Assembly: GCF_937425535.1 (NCBI RefSeq)
Contig: NZ_OW485603.1
Location: 62,001 to 126,000 of the forward strand
Reading direction: 5' to 3'
Length of the DNA stretch: 64,000 nt
DNA from: Rhodovastum atsumiense
GTDB taxonomy: Bacteria; Pseudomonadota; Alphaproteobacteria; Acetobacterales; Acetobacteraceae
Below are positions 17,237 to 26,164 of this stretch, one piece after another. The first letter of the stretch is position 1. The number at the start of each line of letters is the position of its first letter. Position numbers and translations under genes: made by a program. The notes under the pieces were generated by a model that did not search any database, was not told where the DNA came from, and saw only the letters and a list, made by a program, of their open reading frames with translations.

Positions 17237-18877
17237 ATGAGCGCCTCCGGCATGCGCGAGGCGGTGGCCGGCCGCACGGATGAACTGCGCCATATGGCGA
17301 CGGATTCCCGCGTTGCAGCGGGAGGGCTGATCCTCAGCCGGATCACGGGCTTCGTGCGCGTCTCCGCCACCGCCGCGGTGCTCGGCCCCACCTATTTTGG
17401 GAACCTCTTTCAGGTTTCGGCCGTGCTACCCAACGCCTTCTACGGGATGCTGATTGGCGCGCTGATTTTGGCGCTGCTCGTACCGCCTCTGGTCGGCCGA
17501 CTGCAGACCGAAGGGGTTGGCAGCGCGCGTCGTTTCGCCAACGCCTCCCTGGGGCTGATCATCGCGATCCTGATGGCCGTCGCCGTTCTCGCACTCGCGT
17601 TGGCGCCCTTCGTGCTCGGCATGTTGGCCCCGGCCGACATGGGCAGGCAGTTGGTCGCGCTCGGTCTGCCGTTGCTCCTGATGCTGATGCCGCAGGTCGT
17701 CCTTTACATCGTCGCCGGAGTGGGCGCGGCAGTGCAGCAGGCACATGGCCGCTTCGCTCTGTCCTCCGCTGCATCCGCTGCGGAGAACATCGGCGTCGTT
17801 GCCGTAATGGCCAGCTGCGCCACCCTGTTCGGCACGGGCACCGAGATCGATGCGGTGACCATGCCGCAACTCGTGCTCCTCGGTGTGGGCACGACGGCCT
17901 CGGTCGCCTTGCATGCGGGCCTGCAATGGTGGGGGGCTCATCGCCTGGGTGTTTCGCTGTGGCCCAGCTTCGCTTGGGGGGATCCGGATGTCCGGCGCAT
18001 GCTTCGGCAGAGCCTCTCCTCCATAGGCTATACCAGCCTCTACTGGGCAGAGTTCCTGCTACTGCTAGCAGTGTCGGCCACCATACCAGGCGGCGTCGCG
18101 GCATTCCTCATTGCCCACAGCGTATGCCAACTGCCGATCCAGCTCACGGCGAAGCCACTCAGCTCGGCCCAGCTCCCCCGGCTCGCGGAGTGCTTTCATA
18201 AGCACATGCCTGCCGAGTTCTGGACCATCTATGATGGTGGCCTCCGGCTTGCTTTGTTCGTGGTGCTGCCGGCGAGCATGGTCTTGGCCGCAATCCCGGA
18301 GACGCTGGCGCATGCCATGGCCTTCGGAGAGATGGCGACGCCCGACGGCGTCGCCCTGATCGGCTGCTGCATCGGCGGCATGGCGCTTGGCACCGCGGGT
18401 GAGATGGTGCTGATCGTCGCGACCTCCGCCTCCTATGCGCGCCGCGACACCCGCACCCCGGCCTATGCCATGACACTGCGGCTCGTCGTCATCGTGCTTG
18501 CCGCGGCCATCGCTCAATTCGCCTTGTTGGGCACCAAACGTCTTTGGATGGCCGGGGCCGCCATGGCCGCCGCCAACCTGGTCGCTGGTGCCTATTTGCA
18601 TTGGCAGCTCCGTCGCACATTGCCCGCCGGGAATGCGACACTCCGGCGCGGCCTAGCCCTGGATCTGGGCTTCTCGGTCGCCGCCGCATTGTCCGCGGTC
18701 GGCCTGGCGACGTGGCTTGAGGGCATGCCGGGGACGATCCTGGAGCACATGTTGGTCGCGGCCGCGGCGCTTGCCGCCAGCTTGGTCACCTATGTGCTGC
18801 CGCAGTTGGCCCGCGGCTCGCAGGAGTTGCTGATCCTCGTGCCGGCCCTGCACCGCGTCGGTCAAGGGCCGTACTGA
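17237..18877 (+). CDS. MurJ/MviN-like flippase of the MOP superfamily (Wzx role)
   Basis: The product has about 546 residues and some 13-14 hydrophobic helices. The N-terminal pattern (VAAGGLILSRITGFVRVSAT...FQVSAVLPNAFYGMLIGALILALLVPPLV) is that of MurJ/MviN-type lipid-linked oligosaccharide flippases. In this locus it probably moves undecaprenyl-linked repeat units across the inner membrane for Wzy polymerisation. ATG 17237 places the first helix at the expected distance; ATG 17183 is an in-frame alternative. It lies 70 bp after the kinase stop, and its stop overlaps the glycosyltransferase start. Confidence 0.82.
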   Translation: MSASGMREAVAGRTDELRHMATDSRVAAGGLILSRITGFVRVSATAAVLGPTYFGNLFQVSAVLPNAFYGMLIGALILALLVPPLVGRLQTEGVGSARRFANASLGLIIAILMAVAVLALALAPFVLGMLAPADMGRQLVALGLPLLLMLMPQVVLYIVAGVGAAVQQAHGRFALSSAASAAENIGVVAVMASCATLFGTGTEIDAVTMPQLVLLGVGTTASVALHAGLQWWGAHRLGVSLWPSFAWGDPDVRRMLRQSLSSIGYTSLYWAEFLLLLAVSATIPGGVAAFLIAHSVCQLPIQLTAKPLSSAQLPRLAECFHKHMPAEFWTIYDGGLRLALFVVLPASMVLAAIPETLAHAMAFGEMATPDGVALIGCCIGGMALGTAGEMVLIVATSASYARRDTRTPAYAMTLRLVVIVLAAAIAQFALLGTKRLWMAGAAMAAANLVAGAYLHWQLRRTLPAGNATLRRGLALDLGFSVAAALSAVGLATWLEGMPGTILEHMLVAAAALAASLVTYVLPQLARGSQELLILVPALHRVGQGPY

Positions 18878-20259
18878 TGTTGGGAAAAGGACCCGTCAGA
18901 CGCTGGCAGATGCGCGGCGGCAGGCCAGACACGGGCGACGGGATTGGGGAGATGTCAGGGATGAAAGGTGACGCAGGGGCGCAAGGCGTTCCACGCTCGA
19001 TCCTGCTGATCGTCGAGAATTGCTCCGTACCGTTCGACCGGCGGGTCTGGCAAGAAGCCTGCGCACTGCGCGACGTCGGTTACAGGGTTTCAGTGCTCTC
19101 GCCCCGGGATCCTGGCCAGCCGCGCCATGAGGTGCTCGAAGGTATTGAGGTTTATCGGCACCCGGCCCTGCCAGAGGCTTCCGGCGTGGCGGGCTATGTG
19201 CTCGAGTACGGCGCGGCGCTGTTCTGGGAGACGCTATTTGCCTGGCGCATCTTCCTCCGCACTCGCTTCGACGCGGTGCATGTGAGCAACCCGCCCGATA
19301 CACTGTTCCTGGTCGCCGCGCCTTTCAAGCTGCTCTTCGACCGAAGGGTAGTCTTCGACCACCACGATGTCTGTCCCGAGCTCTACGAGGCCAAGTTCGG
19401 ACGGCAGGGACTCGGCTTCCGTCTCCTGCGGCTTCTGGAGCGCTGGTCCATACGCAGTGCGGATGTGGTGATCTCGACCAACGACTCCTATCGCCGCGTT
19501 GCCATCGATCGCGGCGGCAAGGATCCCTCGAGCGTCTTCGTCGTGCGCAACGGACCCGACCTCGACCGACTGCGGCGCGTACCGCCGCAGCCGCATCTGA
19601 AGGCGGGCCGGCGTTATCTGGTCGGCTATGTCGGCGTCATCGGCATCCAGGAAGGGCTGCAATACCTTGTGCAGGGGGCGGCGCATCTTGTGCACAACCT
19701 CGGCAGAACCGACATCCAGTTTGCCGTGATCGGCAGCGGCTCGAACCAGCCTGCTGTTGTCGAGTTGGCTGCGCGCCTGAAGGTGGGAGAGTTTTTCACC
19801 TTCACCGGCCGGATACCCGACGACGCGCTGCTCGCCTACCTCAACACGGCGGATGTTTGCGTCAACCCCGACGAGTGGAACCGCATGAACGACATGTCCA
19901 CCATGATCAAAGTTATGGAGTACATGGCGCTCGGCAAACCGATCGTGCAGTTTGACATGACGGAGGGACGCGTCTCCGCGGGCGAGTCGGCATTCTACGC
20001 CCGACCCAACGATGCGCACGACTTCGCCCTGAAAATCGCCGGGTTACTCGACGACCCCGAGCGGCGCGAGCGAATGGGGTGCCTCGGGAGGCAGCGGATC
20101 GAAGATGATCTCGCCTGGATGCACCAGGCGCCTAAGCTTATTGCCGCCTACGAGACGCTTTGGCGCAGCTTGCCGGCACCCAGGACGGAAGCGACCGAAG
20201 CGCCGGGGGGCAGCATGAACGCGGCAGCGGCTTGTAGATCGCCTGCCGGGGAACGGTAG
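18877..20259 (+). CDS. Glycosyltransferase family 4 (460 aa)
   Basis: This is a GT-B fold glycosyltransferase. The N-terminal domain starts ILLIVENCSVPFDRRVWQEACAL, and the acceptor-domain segment VVFDHHDVCPELYEAKFG is typical of WbuB/WcaI-like enzymes. The donor-binding domain carries GYVGVIGIQEGLQYLV and the E-x7-E type segment STMIKVMEYMALGKPIVQFD. It is probably one of the transferases that build the repeat unit. The ATG overlaps the flippase stop; a later ATG at 18952 would remove a poorly conserved, basic N-terminus. Confidence 0.88.
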   Translation: MLGKGPVRRWQMRGGRPDTGDGIGEMSGMKGDAGAQGVPRSILLIVENCSVPFDRRVWQEACALRDVGYRVSVLSPRDPGQPRHEVLEGIEVYRHPALPEASGVAGYVLEYGAALFWETLFAWRIFLRTRFDAVHVSNPPDTLFLVAAPFKLLFDRRVVFDHHDVCPELYEAKFGRQGLGFRLLRLLERWSIRSADVVISTNDSYRRVAIDRGGKDPSSVFVVRNGPDLDRLRRVPPQPHLKAGRRYLVGYVGVIGIQEGLQYLVQGAAHLVHNLGRTDIQFAVIGSGSNQPAVVELAARLKVGEFFTFTGRIPDDALLAYLNTADVCVNPDEWNRMNDMSTMIKVMEYMALGKPIVQFDMTEGRVSAGESAFYARPNDAHDFALKIAGLLDDPERRERMGCLGRQRIEDDLAWMHQAPKLIAAYETLWRSLPAPRTEATEAPGGSMNAAAACRSPAGER

Positions 20260-20269
20260 GGAGCGCAGC

Positions 20270-21586
20270 ATGCAGATCTCTGTCTTCGGCATGGGCTATG
20301 TCGGCGCGGTGACGGCGGCCTGCCTGGCCGACATGGGCCACGAAGTGATCGGCGTAGACGTCAACCGTGACAAGGTCGGCATGATCAATGCCGGCCAGGC
20401 GCCGGTGATCGAGCCGGGCCTGCCGGAGCGCATCGCCACCGCTGTCTCGACCGGGCGTCTGCGCGCCACGATGGATCCCGAGGAAGCCGTGTGCAACAGC
20501 CAGATGTCTCTCATCTGCGTCGGCACGCCAACGACCGAGACAGACGGCGTTGCGCTCGATGCGCTGCAGAACGTCGTGGACCAGATCGGCACGGCACTGC
20601 GGCACAAGACAGCGGTGCATGCGATCGTCATCCGCTCTACCATCCCGCCTGGCACGACCGAGGAGCGCGTCGTACCCATCCTAGAGATGGCCTCTGGCCG
20701 ACGGATCGGCAAGGAGTTGGAACTCTGCTTCAATCCGGAGTTTCTGCGCGAGGGCAGCGCCCTGCATGACTTCCACCATCCGCCCTTTACGCTGATCGGC
20801 GCCAAGGATGTAGATTCTCCGCTGCTGATCGAGGAAATCTACCACTCGATGCCGGCGCCCATTTTCCGGACCGGATTCGGGGTGGCGGAAGCGGTGAAAT
20901 ACGTGTCCAACGCCTTCCATGCCCTGAAGATCACCTTCGCCAACGAGGTAGGCAGTGTCCTCAGGAGTCAGGGAATGGACGGCCGCGAGGTGATGCGCCT
21001 CTTCTGCGAGGACCATCAGCTCAATATATCCGCCGCTTATCTCCGTCCTGGCTTCGCCTTCGGCGGCTCCTGCCTGCCGAAGGACAGCCGCGCGCTGATA
21101 CACCTCGCGCGAACACAGAAGGTGCGGACGCCCCTGCTCGAGCAACTGATCGTCAGCAACGACACGCATATCGAGCGGGCCTTCCAGCTCATCACGGCGC
21201 ATGGCAGGCGCCGGGTCTGCCTGTTTGGCCTCGCCTTCAAGCCTAATACCGACGACCTCCGCAATTCACCCTTCGTGGTCCTGGCGGAGCGCCTGATCGG
21301 GCGGGGCTATCCGGTTCGGATCTTCGACCGCTGCGTCGAACTCTCGAGGCTCATGGGCAACAACAATGAATTTATCAGGCACGAGATTCCGCATCTGGAA
21401 ACCCTGATGGCTGCATCCCCGGAAGACGCGATGGACGGCATGGAAGTCATCGTGGTGGGACATGCCGGACCGGATGAGGTCGCCGCGATTCTTGCCGGTC
21501 ATCGTGGCCGGCAAATCGTGGACTTGCAGGGCGTAGACGCCCTGCAGGCGCTCGGACCCGACCGCTACCAGGGGATCTGTTGGTAA
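20270..21586 (+). CDS. UDP-glucose/GDP-mannose dehydrogenase family (AlgD-like, 438 aa)
   Basis: This is an NAD-dependent four-electron nucleotide-sugar 6-dehydrogenase giving a uronic acid. The Rossmann motif is VFGMGYVGAVTAACLADMGHEVIGVDVN. The catalytic cysteine lies in AFGGSCLPKDSRAL at about residue 268, a wording closer to GDP-mannose dehydrogenase (AlgD) than to UDP-glucose dehydrogenase. The C-terminal UDPGDH domain begins near RRVCLFGLAFKPNTDDLRNSP. The exopolysaccharide is therefore probably acidic. The substrate assignment is an inference from that motif. A GGGAGC ribosome-binding site precedes the ATG. Confidence 0.88.
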   Translation: MQISVFGMGYVGAVTAACLADMGHEVIGVDVNRDKVGMINAGQAPVIEPGLPERIATAVSTGRLRATMDPEEAVCNSQMSLICVGTPTTETDGVALDALQNVVDQIGTALRHKTAVHAIVIRSTIPPGTTEERVVPILEMASGRRIGKELELCFNPEFLREGSALHDFHHPPFTLIGAKDVDSPLLIEEIYHSMPAPIFRTGFGVAEAVKYVSNAFHALKITFANEVGSVLRSQGMDGREVMRLFCEDHQLNISAAYLRPGFAFGGSCLPKDSRALIHLARTQKVRTPLLEQLIVSNDTHIERAFQLITAHGRRRVCLFGLAFKPNTDDLRNSPFVVLAERLIGRGYPVRIFDRCVELSRLMGNNNEFIRHEIPHLETLMAASPEDAMDGMEVIVVGHAGPDEVAAILAGHRGRQIVDLQGVDALQALGPDRYQGICW

Positions 21587-21624
21587 TGCATTCAGGGAGG
21601 GAGGCCTGCAGAGGAGCCAATGCG

Positions 21625-22110
21625 ATGAAGGCCGACCCTCTGCGGGTCTCAGCGGATGCGACCTACCATGGACACATTGCCGAGAAGCACTGGGCCCGGT
21701 ACCTGACGGCAGTCGAGGAGGATGTCGTCCTGGACGCGCATCGCCAGGTGGCCCGGTCGTCGGCGGTGCTCACTATCGGCGCCGCTGGTGGGCGGTGGTC
21801 CATGCTGTTCGCGGCCCGCGGCTGGCAACTGATCTGCGGCAGGCACCTGCAGTTCCGGTTGCAGGGCGAAGTCGGCTTCGATGGGTACAGCACCTGCTAC
21901 GGGACATGGAGGAGATGGAAGACGCGGCTGCGGCAACGCGGGTTCGAGATCCTGCGCGAGGAGGGCCTGTGTTGGATGCTCTTTTCGCGCGAGAGCGACT
22001 TGCCCCTGACCAGCCCGCTTATAGCACTCAAACGTCACCTCGGGCTCTGGCGGCTGCCCAATGTGAATCCCTGGGCCGTCTTCCTCGCGCGTAAGCATGC
22101 CGGCGCCTAG
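21625..22110 (+). CDS. SAM-dependent methyltransferase, probably internally shortened (161 aa)
   Basis: The segment SSAVLTIGAAGGRWSMLFAARGW resembles motif I of class I methyltransferases. The C-terminal part (WRRWKTRLRQRGFEILREEGLCWMLFSRES) resembles the tail of polysaccharide-locus methyltransferases. The product is much shorter than the usual 230-300 residues. The middle Rossmann strands that follow motif I seem to be missing between about residues 68 and 95, where the sequence passes straight from W-Q-L-I-C-G-R to the C-terminal helix. This looks like an internal deletion, and activity is doubtful. It follows the dehydrogenase by 38 bp. Confidence 0.55.
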   Translation: MKADPLRVSADATYHGHIAEKHWARYLTAVEEDVVLDAHRQVARSSAVLTIGAAGGRWSMLFAARGWQLICGRHLQFRLQGEVGFDGYSTCYGTWRRWKTRLRQRGFEILREEGLCWMLFSRESDLPLTSPLIALKRHLGLWRLPNVNPWAVFLARKHAGA

Positions 22111-22249
22111 CAGACACCCGCAATCTCTCCGCAACGTGGACCGTCGCGGTGCGGACGGGTGCCTGACATCGAGGGGGCCGGGTGAAACGGCATGCGTGCC
22201 CCGGCGGCGGGATCGGGCCCGTGTCCCGGCACGCACCGCCATTTCCATA

Positions 22250-23608
22250 ATGGGCAGGCATTTCCTGCGCGTTGCGGCCGCACTGGCCTTGCTCGCCTTC
22301 CTGGCGGTTCGTCCCGCGGACGCCCAGGCGCGGCAGTGGCACGTGGACCAAGCAGGTCCTGCGGTCGGCGACGGCACTGCCTGGGCGACGGCCTGGGGGA
22401 GCTTCCATGCGATCGACTGGGGTAAGATCGCACCAGGCGACACTGTCTACATTTCGGGCGGCAGCAGCGGGCAGACTTACAAAGAACCGCTGACCGTCGG
22501 TGCCAGCGGCAGCGCCGCCGGCGCGATCACCATCACCAAAGGCATTGATCCCGGCCACAACGGCGCAGTCGTAATCGACGGCCAGGGCGTGCAGCCGCTC
22601 GGCGTCGAGATCTACGGCCAAAACTACGTAACGGTCAGCCAGCTTGAGGTGCGCAACACCGCGACAGCCGCGTTCAGCGTGAAATCCGTCACTGCCGGCG
22701 TCGTGCTTGAGGACAACAGCGCCTATTCCGGTGATACCGGCGACGGGACGTCGCGCGGCTATGACGTGCGGGACTCGGTGGGCCCGAACGCGGTGGTGGT
22801 GCGGCGGAACAGCTTCAGCACGCCGGCTTCGACGCAGGCGCAGACTGACGGGATCTGGTCATCGAACAACAACGGGGTGGTGTTTGAGAACAACCGGATC
22901 GTTGTCTCCAACAGCGACACCACCGGCCACAGCGACGGCATCCAGTCCTTCCAAGACATCAGCATCACCGTTCGCAACAACTGGTTCGAGCAGGCCAACA
23001 ACGCACCGATCAACAACCACGGCATTTGGCTGCAGAACGAGCGCTCGGGCGGCGTCATCGAGGTCTACAACAATGTCGTACTCGCGCCCAACCTGATCGC
23101 CGATGCCGCCGTCTCGCACGAGCAGCTGTCGGACTGGGGACATATCAGCGTCGTGCAGTTCTGGAACAACACCATTCTGGGTGGCGACCGGGCGCTGCAA
23201 CTGAACAATGCGCCGCTCGACGATGTGCGCAACAACATTATCTGGACCGAGCACGCTGGCGGCCGCGGCATCGACCTCAAGGGCACGGCGCCGGCAGCCG
23301 ACCAGATCGATTACAACCTGCTTTACGCCCCGAACGGCTATGCCGGCTATATCGAGGGGATCCACACCTTCTCCTGGTCGCAATGGCAGGCCCGCGGTTA
23401 CGATGTCCACGGCCTCAGCGCCAACCCGCAATTTATCAACCCCACCGCCAAGGACTTCAGACCCGGGCTCCGCTCGCCCATACTGAACGCGGGCGAGAGA
23501 CTGCCTGGCATCTCGGTGGGGTTCGGCGATATCGCCGTGCCGCACGGCGCACGCCCGAACCTCGGTGCCTATCAAGAGCAACCTTCCGGTGTGACTGGGA
23601 GCCGATAA
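22250..23608 (+). CDS. Secreted right-handed beta-helix protein (pectate-lyase-like fold)
   Basis: The 452-residue protein starts with a clear signal peptide (MGRHFLRVAAALALLAFLAV, with A-D-A-Q-A as cleavage region). Beyond it, many short strand repeats rich in N, V and I (for example NNNGVVFENNRIVVSN, ITVRNNWFEQANNAP, VVQFWNNTILGG) define a right-handed parallel beta-helix. Such proteins in exopolysaccharide loci often are lyases, hydrolases or epimerases acting on the polymer. No catalytic residues could be assigned. Upstream in-frame codons exist from 22097, but the signal peptide fixes the ATG at 22250. Confidence 0.75.
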   Translation: MGRHFLRVAAALALLAFLAVRPADAQARQWHVDQAGPAVGDGTAWATAWGSFHAIDWGKIAPGDTVYISGGSSGQTYKEPLTVGASGSAAGAITITKGIDPGHNGAVVIDGQGVQPLGVEIYGQNYVTVSQLEVRNTATAAFSVKSVTAGVVLEDNSAYSGDTGDGTSRGYDVRDSVGPNAVVVRRNSFSTPASTQAQTDGIWSSNNNGVVFENNRIVVSNSDTTGHSDGIQSFQDISITVRNNWFEQANNAPINNHGIWLQNERSGGVIEVYNNVVLAPNLIADAAVSHEQLSDWGHISVVQFWNNTILGGDRALQLNNAPLDDVRNNIIWTEHAGGRGIDLKGTAPAADQIDYNLLYAPNGYAGYIEGIHTFSWSQWQARGYDVHGLSANPQFINPTAKDFRPGLRSPILNAGERLPGISVGFGDIAVPHGARPNLGAYQEQPSGVTGSR

Positions 23609-23868
23609 CGGGAACCGGCAGCGGCATCTGCTGTCCACCGCCGCTCTGCAAGTGGAATGGATCAATTCCAGGTGCGTTTGCATACCCAGATCATTCATGC
23701 AGCACAACGGCACACCCACACTGGCGCAGGCCGTTCTCCAAGGTGAGTCCGCCATGAAGACTACGATCGGTGCCGTCCGGGATTTGGTTGGAAAGCGGGG
23801 TGACGTAGTCTCCGGTTGAGTTGCGCAACCAAAGCCCGGCGTTGGCGCGCCGGGAGGAGACCACGCCA

Positions 23869-25095
23869 TGAAGACGGATAGCATGAAAGCCGCCGAGACG
23901 GGGGCGTTGTTTGCCGGGCAGGCCTGGTTCGACCCGCTGGAGGACGCGGGTGCGTGGTCGCATCCGCATTTTCATTGAGGATCTGCTCGAGGAGGAGCTG
24001 GCAGCCGCTCTCGGCCGGGGACGCTACGAGCGCGGTGAAGCCAAGGGGCATCGGCACGGCAAGCGGGAGCGGCAGATGCTGGGCTCGTTCGGGCCGGTGA
24101 CGATCAGCGTGCCGCGGGCCCGGCTGAGCCAGCCCGACGGCACCACCCGGGAATGGCGCAGCGCCGCGCTGCCGCGCTATGCGCGCATGACCCGCCAGGT
24201 CGAGGCGCTGATCGCCGGGGCCTACCTGTCTGGCACCAACACGCGGCGGGTCAAGCGGGCGCTGGCGGCCTTGTTCAAGGGGGCGGTCGGCAAAGACGTG
24301 GTCAGCCGCACCTGGCGGCAGGTGAAGACGGACTGGGACGCGTGGGGGCGCCGCCCGCTGGCCGAGGAGGATGTCGTGCGCCTGGTGCTGGATGGCACCG
24401 TGGTCAAGGTACGGTTGGACCGCAAGGCCACCAGCATCTCGCTGCTGGTGGTGCTGGGCATCCGGCGCGACGAGCAGAAGGTGCTGCTGTCGGTGCGCAA
24501 CATGGGCGGCGAGAGCGAGGCGGCCTGGCGCGGCGTGCTCGATGACCTGGTCGCGCGCGAGCTGCGCACGCCGGAGTTCCTGATCATCGACGGAGCGGCG
24601 GGACTGGAGCGTGCGCTGGCGTCGCTGTGGCCGGACGTGCCAACGCAACGTTGCACTGTTCATAAGCATCGAAATTTGCTGGCGCACGCGCCGGAACATC
24701 TGCACGAGGAGATCACAGCCGATTACACCGACATGATCTATGCCAGTACCGCCAAGGAGATCGCGACGCGTCGGCGCGCCTTCCTGCGCAAATGGCGGCT
24801 GAAATGCCAGGCCGTTGCCGACAGCCTTGAGGAAGCCGGGGATCGGCTGTTCACGTTCACCCGCCTTCCCGAGAGCCAATGGAAGTCAGCACGCACCACG
24901 AACGCTATTGAACGGCTGCACGAGGAGTTCAAGCGCCGCATCAAGACGCAGACGGTGCTGCCCTCAGCGGAAACCGCCGCCATGTTGTTCTGAGCCCTCC
25001 TTGCGTCAGGGCAGATCACGATGCGCAAGGTCGATGGATGGAGGACCCTCACAGCAAAGCCGAGCGGCGTGAACATCGTTGACCTCGCCGCATGA
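23869..25095 (+). pseudogene. IS256-family (Mutator-type) transposase with frameshift and nonsense codon
   Basis: Reading from ATG 23869 gives MKTDSMKAAETGALFAGQAWFDPLEDAG, which shifts near 23945 into the frame VRGRIRIFIEDLLEEEL and continues to residue LF at 24990. There a TGA occurs where the family has tryptophan. The frame then resumes as ALLASGQITMRKVDGW and ends normally at 25093-25095 after NIVDLAA. Catalytic features are visible: LVLDGTVVKV (D), FLIIDGAAGLERAL (D) and NAIERLHEEFKRRIK (E). At least two independent lesions therefore disable it. It sits between the polysaccharide operon and a secreted-protein gene whose 5' end it may have damaged. Confidence 0.85.
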
Positions 25096-25185
25096 GCCGC
25101 TAACCTCAAGACGCCGGAGCACGCTCCCGCAAATTCCCACCACCTTCGCGACGGCACCACGATCTTCATCGCAACACTTTGCCTC

Positions 25186-25830
25186 GTGGTCGTTCCCTCC
25201 TTTGCCCACGACCTCACCGTCACCGGCCGGGTCCATGCCTGTGCGGTGACCCAGGATGCGCTCTGTGTCCTGACCGATGAGGGCGAGGGCGTGCGGGTGG
25301 CTTATGAAGACGGTCCCAAGGCGTCTCGCGATCCGCGCACCATGCGGCTCGCTGCCTTGGAAGAACAGCGACGGCAGGAGGCGCAGCGGCGCGCCGAGGG
25401 ACGTGCACGTCGCGAGGCAGAAGAGGCGGCCACCCTCGCTGAGGTGCAGCAGATGCAGCGCGAGCTCGACGCACAGGCCCCGATTCTCAACGCGCCTTGT
25501 CAGCGGCTCGAACTCTTCACTCCCGTCAAGCTGATGATCGAGGACATGGACGACCCGCGCGTCAGCCGTTACCATGTCTACAAACTTTACAAGGCCCCCT
25601 CCTATCGTTCCACCTTGACGGGCGGTGCGATCGCCGCTCTGAAGGACACGGTCATCGACCCGACGGTCCAGTTCGGGCAGTCCACGGGCCAGTCGACCAC
25701 GGCGCTCGAGCAGGAGCGCCTCATCTGCCGCGTCACCGTCATCTCGAACCACGGTGAGCAACTGTTCGCCTTCGCCCCGAAGGCCTTCGAAGAGGAAACA
25801 TTCGTCATCGGCCATTTCACCGGCCACTGA
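25186..25830 (+). CDS. Secreted hypothetical protein with central coiled coil
   Basis: No family was recognised. The visible start is GTG 25186. The codons just before it in the same frame (TIFIATLCLVVVPSFA) look like the hydrophobic core of a signal peptide, so the true N-terminus was probably removed or altered by the neighbouring IS256. After the predicted cleavage (FAHD), a highly charged helical region at about residues 50-95 is rich in E, Q, R and A and likely forms a coiled coil. The C-terminal domain contains two cysteines (NAPCQRLELF, LICRVTVIS). It may be periplasmic. Confidence 0.55.
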   Translation: MVVPSFAHDLTVTGRVHACAVTQDALCVLTDEGEGVRVAYEDGPKASRDPRTMRLAALEEQRRQEAQRRAEGRARREAEEAATLAEVQQMQRELDAQAPILNAPCQRLELFTPVKLMIEDMDDPRVSRYHVYKLYKAPSYRSTLTGGAIAALKDTVIDPTVQFGQSTGQSTTALEQERLICRVTVISNHGEQLFAFAPKAFEEETFVIGHFTGH

Positions 25831-26164
25831 CTGCCCGCCGCCACCCAGACAAGTCCACCAAATCGCCGGACTCACCATTCTGTGAGAGCTTGACACATGG
25901 AAAATCTATCACTTTCCTGCACCCCTTCTGTGTGGATGGCCATCTCACGCCGACTCTCGACCTCCCCCTCAGCCCCTACCGCTGGGCCCAGGCAAACAGG
26001 CTTGCAAACGACGCTTTGGCATTCTCGCCGCCGTAACACTGACGGGAGCAGATCATATCGGGGAAGGCCGGTGGGGCACGTCGGGGCGCTGCCATTTAGA
26101 CTGTTCTGAGACCGGGACGCTAATTAGTGCCGAGGCATGCGATGAGTCCGCGAGGCATCCAGAG
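25831..26164. other. Gap without recognisable gene
   Basis: This 334-bp stretch between the secreted protein and the FemAB-like gene contains no convincing coding sequence, repeat or IS end. A promoter for the two downstream genes could lie here, but no clear -35/-10 pair was identified. Confidence 0.4.
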
